Position numbers and translations under genes: made by a program
Notes under the pieces: model-generated
What the model was told of the DNA's origin: nothing
The model's database searches: none
Seen by the model: only the letters and a program-made list of their open reading frames with translations
Part shown: positions 1 through 5,395 of the stretch, piece by piece
Numbering within the stretch: the first letter of the stretch is position 1
How the letters are laid out: each line of letters opens with the position of its first letter
Assembly: GCA_017443885.1 (NCBI GenBank)
Contig: JAFSXW010000025.1
Span: 1-6,121, forward strand
Length of the DNA stretch: 6,121 nt
Direction of reading: 5' to 3'
Source of the DNA: Clostridia bacterium
Lineage (GTDB): Bacteria > Bacillota > Clostridia > Christensenellales > UBA1242

Positions 1-2
1 AC

Positions 3-260
3 TATAATGATGATTTAGAGAATAAAATTAATAATGAGCCAATATGCCTTAAACTTTTAGCGTGCAAAAAAGAGCAAAAATCGCTAATTTTAAAATCTTT
101 AAAACATGGGCTTGCTAAAATAATTGTTACAAATAAAGATTACTCATTTTATGAAACAAATTCTTCTTTGCAATTAGATTTGAAGGCTTCAAATATCTAC
201 TCGTCTTTTTATGGCCTGCCTTATAATCATGATAAACTTATAGGCACACTATTTATATAA
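3..260 (+). CDS. 3' end of an unrecognised gene (partial)
   Basis: An open frame runs from the left edge of the window to a TAA at 258-260, giving the last 85 residues of a protein whose start lies outside. The visible part is soluble-looking, rich in Lys, Leu, Asn and Ser, with no membrane segment. It contains a stretch reading HGLAKIIVTNKDYSFYET and ends with GLPYNHDKLIGTLFI. I do not recognise a family from this C-terminal piece. Codon use (AT-ending codons) matches the neighbouring genes. Support for it being real is that the frame is open for the whole visible length and is followed within 25 bp by a strong hairpin terminator. It converges on the PnuC-like gene, so it belongs to a different transcription unit. 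Confidence 0.7.
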   Translation, partial: YNDDLENKINNEPICLKLLACKKEQKSLILKSLKHGLAKIIVTNKDYSFYETNSSLQLDLKASNIYSSFYGLPYNHDKLIGTLFI

Positions 261-283
261 ATTAAATTTTTGTTTATAAAAAC

Positions 284-346
284 AAAAAGCATGGTTTTAA
301 TTTTACACTTTTTTAGTTGAGCGTAAAATTTACTCCATGCTTTTTT
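284..346. terminator. Bidirectional intrinsic terminator between convergent genes
   Basis: An 11-bp perfect outer stem is formed by AAAAAGCATGG (284-294) and its complement (335-345), and an 8-bp inner stem by AATTTTAC (299-306) and GTAAAATT (323-330). On the + strand the hairpin ends in a run of six T (341-346). On the - strand it ends in TTTTTGTTTTT. It can therefore stop transcripts of both the upstream partial gene and the PnuC-like gene. A second, AT-only hairpin (267-275 with 280-288, loop ATAA) overlaps the first arm; it may be incidental. Confidence 0.85.
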
Positions 347-355
347 ACATTAAAA

Positions 356-1168
356 TTATTTGCGTTTTGAATCTTTATCCACACCAACGCTTTTTGATGG
401 AAGCCCCGTTTTATGTGCCCTATCATATTTACGCTGTGCTTGTTTATATTCTTCGCTATCTAAAATAGATTTTTCTTTCACTGCAATATTTGTGTGATTA
501 TAACTCCACTTATTTAGCCTAAACATATCATAAACAATATAGGCAACAAACATTAAAGTTATGTGCAAACTGCCAGTTCCAAAACCATAAAGAAGAGCCA
601 CCGCCACCCAAATTGCAGATTGCCCTGCCATAGCAATTAATCTAACAATAAAATACTCTGTTGTGCGTTTCATCATTAAATATAAACTTATACAAAACAA
701 CACAGCTGAAAGAGCATCAAATATTGCAAGTTTCTCGTTTATCCACAGCCTAGACAAAAAGAAAGAACCAACAACTAAACACGCTGAAACAACTAAAAGT
801 GCAAAAATTTCGTTGCCTTTAAGTTTATTATTTTCTTTAACTAGTTCTTTAGTGTCAACCTTAAAAGCTATATCGTGCAATTTTATCACTAAGTAAAACA
901 GTGAAATTAAAACACCGTTTGAAGCAAGCCCATTAACATAGCAAAAATATGCATATAAGCCACTCCATAATATTGCTAAAATTAAATCAACTGCTTTATT
1001 CACATCATTTAAATATAATGCTAAAAGCCCAACGCCAACCATTGAAAGTGAAATATAATTTTCAACTTTTAAAACGCTCATTGCCGCAGCCACGCCCATA
1101 AACAATATGAACGAAATAATTTCTAATTTAAAACTACGCTTTGGTTCATTCAATTCTGTTTTAGCCAT
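356..1168 (-). CDS. PnuC-like multi-spanning membrane protein, possible vitamin/nucleoside transporter
   Basis: This is an integral membrane protein of 270 residues with about seven or eight hydrophobic segments (roughly residues 15-33, 38-54, 60-79, 84-104, 119-139, 148-166, 173-195 and 200-219) and a charged C-terminal tail of about 50 residues. From residue 149 to 221 the pattern (FDALSAVLF, LMMKRTTEY, then ALLYG and a final VYDMFRLNKW) resembles the PnuC family, whose members take up nicotinamide riboside or related vitamins by facilitated diffusion. The family's W-x-x-W-x-x-x-N substrate motif appears as F173, R176 and M180, so the substrate is uncertain and a distant relative is possible. 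The start is the ATG at 1166-1168, because GGAGGGG lies just upstream (1172-1178). A frame beginning at GTG 1178-1180 would consume that ribosome site. It lies 11 bp after the patatin gene, which suggests one operon. Confidence 0.6.
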   Translation of the reverse strand: MAKTELNEPKRSFKLEIISFILFMGVAAAMSVLKVENYISLSMVGVGLLALYLNDVNKAVDLILAILWSGLYAYFCYVNGLASNGVLISLFYLVIKLHDIAFKVDTKELVKENNKLKGNEIFALLVVSACLVVGSFFLSRLWINEKLAIFDALSAVLFCISLYLMMKRTTEYFIVRLIAMAGQSAIWVAVALLYGFGTGSLHITLMFVAYIVYDMFRLNKWSYNHTNIAVKEKSILDSEEYKQAQRKYDRAHKTGLPSKSVGVDKDSKRK

Positions 1169-1179
1169 TTTCCCCTCCA

Positions 1180-1974
1180 CTAAAACTCGTATTTATCCTT
1201 TAATATTTTAACTAATTTCTTGCCATATTTTCTACCAAATTCGATAGATTTTTCTAAATTCTTAAAACTTATTGGATCAACACCGGGTTGATGCATATCA
1301 ATAGTTATATCCGCTTCGTCTATTTCTTTCTTGCTTGCATTATAATCCATGATATACATTATTCTAGTGATTAGTTTTGAATAAGAGTCCACATCTTTTT
1401 TAGTGTATTTTTCGTTTGAGCCAACGCAATCAAGCCCAACCACCACATCTGCCCCTAAATTTCTTGCTAACCTCACTGGCACACGGCAAATTGGCCCGCC
1501 ATCAATAAAAAGTTTATCACCCAGTTCATAAGGCCTAAAAATTCCTGGTATTGAAAAACTTGCCCTTAATGCTTGAAGCACATCACCTTTTGTGAAATAA
1601 ACAGATTTAGCCGTGTAAACATCTGTGGCAACTGCTCCAAATTTTATCTTTAAATCTTCAATATTATTTGGCACTTTAAATCTGTCCATTGCCTTTTTTA
1701 TAACTCTTAATGCTTTATCTCCCTTCACAAAACCAAGTTTTCCAAAAGACAAATCTATTATATTTATTAGCTTAAGTTTTTTGCAAAACTGTTGCATATC
1801 AGAAACGCTTGCTCCGCCAGCATATAGCGCACCAATAATAGAGCCCATTGAAGAGCCACTGATTGCATAAACAGGAATATTTGCTTTATTTAGTTCGTCT
1901 AAAATCCCTAAAAAAGCAAAACCAAATGCTCCACCAGAGCCAAGTGCTAAACCTAGTTTTAATTTATTTTGCAT
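1180..1974 (-). CDS. ylbK: Patatin-like serine hydrolase, YlbK/RssA type
   Basis: This is a 264-residue cytosolic-looking patatin-domain protein with no signal peptide. The family are lipid acyl hydrolases that use a Ser-Asp dyad. The parts are visible in order: the oxyanion glycine loop GSGGAFG (residues 12-18), the nucleophile elbow G-S-S-M-G (40-44, catalytic Ser42), the conserved A-T-D block (116-118), the SFSIPGIF segment (139-146) and the catalytic D-G-G (158-160, Asp158). All key residues are present, so it should be active. Its length is typical of compact bacterial members such as B. subtilis YlbK. The ATG at 1972-1974 is preceded by GTGGGGAA, a modest ribosome site with 8 nt spacing. 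The stop codon is followed at once by the ribosome site of the PnuC-like gene. It is divergent from ylbJ, the gene that neighbours ylbK in Bacillus. The physiological substrate cannot be told from sequence. Confidence 0.88.
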   Translation of the reverse strand: MQNKLKLGLALGSGGAFGFAFLGILDELNKANIPVYAISGSSMGSIIGALYAGGASVSDMQQFCKKLKLINIIDLSFGKLGFVKGDKALRVIKKAMDRFKVPNNIEDLKIKFGAVATDVYTAKSVYFTKGDVLQALRASFSIPGIFRPYELGDKLFIDGGPICRVPVRLARNLGADVVVGLDCVGSNEKYTKKDVDSYSKLITRIMYIMDYNASKKEIDEADITIDMHQPGVDPISFKNLEKSIEFGRKYGKKLVKILKDKYEF

Positions 1975-1998
1975 TAAAAATTCCCCACTGCATAAATT
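1971..1998 (+). promoter_or_regulatory. Possible SigE-like promoter for ylbJ
   Basis: GCATTAA (1971-1977), 13 nt, then CATAAATT (1991-1998) resembles the mother-cell SigE pattern (-35 with a central AT, -10 CATAnnnT). SigE control is what one would expect for a ylbJ gene. The predicted transcript start falls almost on the ATG at 2004, which would give a leaderless message. This is a weak match in AT-rich DNA. Confidence 0.25.
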
Positions 1999-2016
1999 TT
2001 AATATGACTTATTATA
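1983..2016 (-). promoter_or_regulatory. Candidate promoter -10 and ribosome site for the patatin operon
   Basis: On the - strand a perfect TATAAT (2016 to 2011) lies about 37 bp before the patatin start, with GGGG at 1986-1983 as the ribosome-binding core. The region 17 bp upstream of the -10 is only T-rich and gives no good -35. The -10 falls inside the first codons of the divergent ylbJ. AT-rich DNA yields such matches by chance, so this is tentative. Confidence 0.4.
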
Positions 2017-3071
2017 ATAATACACTAACATTTAAAAAAAGTAAAACAAAACACGAGTTTATAAAAATTTTATTAACATACATTTTTTCTTTTATTGTTT
2101 TTGGTGCAATAATTTTACTAATTACTAACCCCACTAAATACACTCTAAGCATCACTTCTGGTTTCCTTTTATTTGCAAACTGTGTGTTTCCAGGATTATT
2201 TCCGTTTTTAATTTTAACCAAATTGCTCACTAGTTTAAACGTTATAGATAAATTAAGCCTAAAACTTTCTAAAATAACGCAAAAATTATTTAAAGTTTCA
2301 GGGGTTGCAAGTTTTGTTTTTATTATAAGTTGTTTATGTGGCTACCCTATGGGTGCAAGGGTTACAGAAGACTTACTTAATGGCAAAAAAATAAATAACG
2401 AAGAAGCTCCTTATATTTTTTTGCTATCTTCTGTTTCTGGCCCAATGTTTATAATTGGTGCTATTGGTAGTGGTATGCTTAAAAACCACATTGCAGGCGT
2501 TTTAATTTATTTTGCGCATATTATTTCCGCTATTATTTGTGCTTTAATTTTTTGCAACAACCGAAAACGAAGAAAACAACTTTTAAATCTAAAATTGCAA
2601 AATAAAAATAATAAACCTTCTCTTTCTGGCAGTGAAATTAGTTATGATAAACTTCTTGGCAATTCCATTTATTCTAGCATTGAAACAATTATTGTGGTTG
2701 GTGCTTATATAACGATATTTTTTATGCTAATAGATATGCTAATAGGAACAAAAATTTTAAGCCCCATCACCTTTATTTTTGCTAAACTTTTTTCTACTTT
2801 TAGCATAAACCCTAATTTTGCCACAGCAATTTCTAGTGGATTAGTTGAAATGACTCGTGGTGCTAGCGAACTTTCTAATTTTGGCACAAACCCAATAATA
2901 GTTTCTCTAATTTGCTTTCTGGTGTCTTTCAGTGGGCTCTCTATTATTGCGCAAAGTTTAGCACTTGCAAAAAACAGCAAACCATCATTTTTAAAGTTCA
3001 TTTTATATAAACTATGCCACGCTTGTTTATCTTTTATTCTTTGCCTGATTTTATGCAAGATATTTTTATAA
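2004..3071 (+). CDS. ylbJ: Sporulation integral membrane protein YlbJ-like (Gate/nucleoside-recognition fold)
   Basis: This is a 355-residue polytopic membrane protein. Recognisable blocks of the YlbJ family are VFPGLFPFLILTKLL (61-75), GYPMGARV (113-120), SGPMFIIGAIGSGML (145-159), GLVEMTRGASEL (279-290) and FSGLSIIAQS (309-318). The repeated glycine-rich turns in helical hairpins are typical of the Gate domain. In B. subtilis YlbJ is a mother-cell sporulation protein needed for heat-resistant spores; what it transports is not established as far as I know. At 355 residues it is somewhat shorter than the roughly 400 of Bacillus, with a Lys/Asn-rich loop at 186-210. The ATG at 2004 is chosen because longer in-frame starts (1863, 1926) run antisense into the patatin gene and add a non-family N-terminus. 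No Shine-Dalgarno sequence precedes it. It is divergent from ylbK by 29 bp and convergent with thrS. Confidence 0.82.
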   Translation: MTYYNNTLTFKKSKTKHEFIKILLTYIFSFIVFGAIILLITNPTKYTLSITSGFLLFANCVFPGLFPFLILTKLLTSLNVIDKLSLKLSKITQKLFKVSGVASFVFIISCLCGYPMGARVTEDLLNGKKINNEEAPYIFLLSSVSGPMFIIGAIGSGMLKNHIAGVLIYFAHIISAIICALIFCNNRKRRKQLLNLKLQNKNNKPSLSGSEISYDKLLGNSIYSSIETIIVVGAYITIFFMLIDMLIGTKILSPITFIFAKLFSTFSINPNFATAISSGLVEMTRGASELSNFGTNPIIVSLICFLVSFSGLSIIAQSLALAKNSKPSFLKFILYKLCHACLSFILCLILCKIFL

Positions 3072-3098
3072 GCCATATATTATTTTATATTTCACAAT

Positions 3099-3136
3099 AA
3101 AAAAGAGCCATAACTTTTTTTCGGTTTTGGCTCTTT
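3099..3136. terminator. Bidirectional terminator between ylbJ and thrS
   Basis: The stem is AAAGAGCCA (3102-3110) with TGGCTCTTT (3128-3136), extended inward by AAC (3112-3114) with GTT (3124-3126). On the - strand the hairpin is followed by six T (3104-3099), ideal for ending thrS transcripts. On the + strand the T-run after the stem is broken (TTTCTTATTTT), so it probably works less well for ylbJ. Confidence 0.85.
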
Positions 3137-3160
3137 CTTATTTTAATATTTTAATTTTTA

Positions 3161-5062
3161 TTATCTAACTTTGTTTTCAATATTAGTTTTCATTTCTTCT
3201 ATTAGTTTTTCTAATGAAATGCCATTTTCTTCAATATTTCCACGCTTTCTAACTGAAACGGTGCCGTTATTCATTTCGTTTTCGCCTAAAATTACCATAT
3301 AAGGAATTTTTTGCATTTGAGCGCTTCTAATTTTATAGCCAATTTTTTCGCTTCTAAGGTCTGTTTCTGTTCTAATACCAGCCTTTTCTAGTTCGCTTGC
3401 TATTTCTTTAGCATAAGCTTCGCTCTTTTCGCTAACATTTAAAACAATAGCCTGCACTGGAGATAGCCATAATGGGAAAGCCCCTGCAAAGTGTTCGGTG
3501 ATAACACCAACAAATCTTTCAATTGAACCAAATATAACTCTGTGCACCATAATTGGTTCTTTTCTTTGACCATCAGCATCGGTATATTCAAGGTTAAAGC
3601 GTTTTGGAAGTTGCATATCTAATTGAATAGTTCCACATTGCCAAGTTCTTCCAATTGCATCTTTAATATGAATATCAATTTTTGGCCCATAGAATGCACC
3701 ATCGCCTTCGTTGATAACAAACTTCTTGCCTAAATCTTTAAGGGCGTTTTTAAGGCTGTTTTCAGCGTTTTGCCAGTCTTCCACCGAACCAATGTGGCTG
3801 TCTGGCATAGTTGAAAGTTCTAGGTGATATTCTAGGCCAAACACACTGTAAACTTTATCAACTAACGCTAAGATATTTCCAACTTCTTCTTCAATTTGGT
3901 CTGGACGCATAAAGATATGGGCATCATCTTGAGTGAAGCACCTAACTCTGAATAAACCATGAAGCGTTCCGCTGGCTTCGTGCCTATGCACTTTGCCTAG
4001 TTCTGCAACTCTTAATGGAAATTCTTTATAGCTATGAACTCTTTCTTTATAATAAAGCATACTTCCTGGGCAGTTCATTGGTTTAATTGCAAATGTGTCA
4101 TCTTCAACTTTAAATGTATACATATTCTTTTTATAATGATCCCAGTGGCCAGAAGTTTCCCAAAGTGCCCTGTTCATAGCAATTGGGGTTGTTATTTCTG
4201 TGTAGCCTGCTTTTCGGTGTTCTTCACGCCAGAAATTAATAAGTTCATTAATAATGGTTTGCCCTTTTGGCATAAAGAATGGCATTCCAGGAGCATAATC
4301 ACTAATAAAGAATAGGTCTAGGTCTTTACCTAGTTTTCTGTGATCACGCTTCTCGGCTTCTTCAAGCATCTTAAAATACTCTTCCATTTCGCTTGCCTTT
4401 TCAAACACAACACCATAAATTCTGGTTAGCATTTTATTATGTTCGTCTCCACGCCAATAAGCGCCAGCAAGTTTTGTTAATTTAAATGCTTTAATTAGCC
4501 CAGTAGATTTAAGATGTGGGCCACGGCAAATATCTGTGAAGTCTCCTTGACTATAAGTGGTTATCTTTTCGCCTTCAGGTATTGCCTCAACTAGTTCAAC
4601 TTTATATTGCTCGTCGTTTTCGTCCATAAGTTTTAAGGCTTGTTCTCTAGTTATTTCCTTTCTTATTACTGGGAAGTTTGCCTTAATTATTCGCTTCATT
4701 TCAGCTTCTATTTTTGGTAAATCTTCTTCTTTAATTGGGGTTTTAAAATCAAAATCATAATAAAACCCATCATTTGTTGCTGGGCCAATAGAAAGCTTTG
4801 CAGTTGGATAAATAGCCTTCACTGCTTGCGCCATAACATGAGCTGTTGTGTGGCGCATAACCATTTTATATTCTGGGTCTTTATTAGTGATTATGGTTAG
4901 TTTACAATCTTTTTCTAGTGGAAGTTTTAAATCCACAAGTTCTTCCCCAATTTTGCCACAAACTGCCATTCTAGCTAGGCCTTCGGAAATACTAGCAGCA
5001 ATTTCTTCAACCGTTGTGCCTTTAGCGTATTCCCTAATTTCATCTTTTAACTGAATTTTCAT
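3161..5062 (-). CDS. thrS: Threonyl-tRNA synthetase
   Basis: This cytosolic class II synthetase joins threonine to tRNA-Thr. It has 633 residues, close to the 642-643 of E. coli and B. subtilis, with the full domain set: TGS (about 1-61), editing domain (about 62-240) with HTTAH (His71, His75) and CRGPH (Cys179, His183), catalytic core (about 241-530) and anticodon-binding domain (about 535-630). The catalytic zinc ligands are Cys331, His382 (in QDDAHIF) and His507. Motif 2 carries Arg360 and motif 3 is GSIERF (512-517). Both aminoacylation and removal of mischarged serine should work. The start is the ATG at 5060-5062, with AAAAGGAG at 5077-5070 and 7 nt spacing. A longer frame from 5104 would begin inside the leader terminator and adds a non-family extension. 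It is a single-gene unit controlled by the T-box leader upstream and ended by the terminator at 3099-3136. Confidence 0.98.
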   Translation of the reverse strand: MKIQLKDEIREYAKGTTVEEIAASISEGLARMAVCGKIGEELVDLKLPLEKDCKLTIITNKDPEYKMVMRHTTAHVMAQAVKAIYPTAKLSIGPATNDGFYYDFDFKTPIKEEDLPKIEAEMKRIIKANFPVIRKEITREQALKLMDENDEQYKVELVEAIPEGEKITTYSQGDFTDICRGPHLKSTGLIKAFKLTKLAGAYWRGDEHNKMLTRIYGVVFEKASEMEEYFKMLEEAEKRDHRKLGKDLDLFFISDYAPGMPFFMPKGQTIINELINFWREEHRKAGYTEITTPIAMNRALWETSGHWDHYKKNMYTFKVEDDTFAIKPMNCPGSMLYYKERVHSYKEFPLRVAELGKVHRHEASGTLHGLFRVRCFTQDDAHIFMRPDQIEEEVGNILALVDKVYSVFGLEYHLELSTMPDSHIGSVEDWQNAENSLKNALKDLGKKFVINEGDGAFYGPKIDIHIKDAIGRTWQCGTIQLDMQLPKRFNLEYTDADGQRKEPIMVHRVIFGSIERFVGVITEHFAGAFPLWLSPVQAIVLNVSEKSEAYAKEIASELEKAGIRTETDLRSEKIGYKIRSAQMQKIPYMVILGENEMNNGTVSVRKRGNIEENGISLEKLIEEMKTNIENKVR

Positions 5063-5083
5063 AACATTTCTCCTTTTAGATAT

Positions 5084-5123
5084 AAAAAAACGCCCAAATA
5101 ACAAAAAACTTGTTATAAGGACG
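5084..5123 (-). terminator. T-box attenuator terminator of thrS
   Basis: On the - strand, CGTCC (5123-5119) pairs with GGGCG (5095-5091) and ATAACAA with TTGTTAT across a TT/TT internal mismatch. The loop is GTTTT and a run of seven T follows (5090-5084). The 5' arm includes CCTTAT (5120-5115), which can instead pair with ATAAGG at 5162-5157 in the antiterminator, so the two structures exclude each other. Confidence 0.92.
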
Positions 5124-5306
5124 AAATTTTTTAACTACATAAATTCCGCGGTTCCACCTTATTTGCTTAAATAAGCCACCTTAAATATTCAATGTTTATT
5201 TTCTTATGAAAGTGGTTTCGTTTTTGCCGGGTTTACCTGCCTTCCAGCCTAGTGCAAGCTCTCTTTAAAACTTTAAGGCAAAACTACTTGTCTTTCAAAA
5301 CAAACT
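5084..5306 (-). promoter_or_regulatory. T-box riboswitch leader of thrS, Thr specifier ACC
   Basis: The leader binds tRNA-Thr and lets thrS be transcribed when that tRNA is uncharged. The T-box AGGTGGAACCGCG (5159-5147) is nearly consensus. Its UGGA would pair with a tRNA ending UCCA, predicting discriminator U73. Stem I closes with GAAAG (5296-5292) and CUUUC (5212-5208). Just inside are AGUA-like and GAA elements of the specifier loop and the codon ACC (5216-5214) followed by A, matching anticodon GGU. The distal part has GUUUUGCC paired with GGCAAAAAC and an AGAGAGC element. The antiterminator has a lower stem AUAAGG (5162-5157) with CCUUAU (5120-5115) and an upper stem CGGAAUUU (5148-5141) with AAAUUUCG (5129-5122). 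The start at about 5306 is inferred from the promoter. Confidence 0.95.
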
Positions 5307-5312
5307 AAAGTT

Positions 5313-5341
5313 AGTATATGCAAAAATAAAACTTTTGTCAA
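5313..5341 (-). promoter_or_regulatory. thrS promoter, housekeeping sigma type
   Basis: TTGACA (5341-5336), an exact -35 consensus, and TATACT (5318-5313) are separated by 17 bp on the - strand. The start point would be near 5306, just before stem I of the T-box leader. This gives thrS its own promoter, independent of the repeat-protein gene upstream. Confidence 0.88.
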
Positions 5342-5395
5342 TAGAAAAACACGCATATTTTACATTTTTTTTAAATAGACTTTAATTTTATTTCA

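Noticed and set aside
663..896. A small + strand frame of 77 residues within the PnuC-like gene
   Set aside because: It is antisense to the transmembrane-coding region, and Ser/Lys/Thr-rich frames are expected opposite such sequence.
1169..1180. GTG start at 1180 for the PnuC-like gene
   Set aside because: The GTG and the next codons are the ribosome-binding sequence GGAGGGG of the ATG at 1168.
1863..2003. N-terminal extension of ylbJ from ATG 1863 or 1926
   Set aside because: The added residues are antisense to the patatin start, carry no family resemblance and have no ribosome site.
2705..3076. A 123-residue - strand frame opposite the end of ylbJ
   Set aside because: It is antisense to conserved YlbJ blocks, has no ribosome site and no recognisable domain.
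5063..5104. Longer thrS starting at 5104 with 14 extra residues
   Set aside because: That start lies inside the leader terminator, has no ribosome site, and the extension reads through the U-run. ATG 5062 has AAAAGGAG at good spacing and begins a normal TGS domain.
5143..5296. A tRNA-like or independent small RNA gene upstream of thrS
   Set aside because: The T-box motif, specifier loop, antiterminator and terminator account for this sequence as an mRNA leader.
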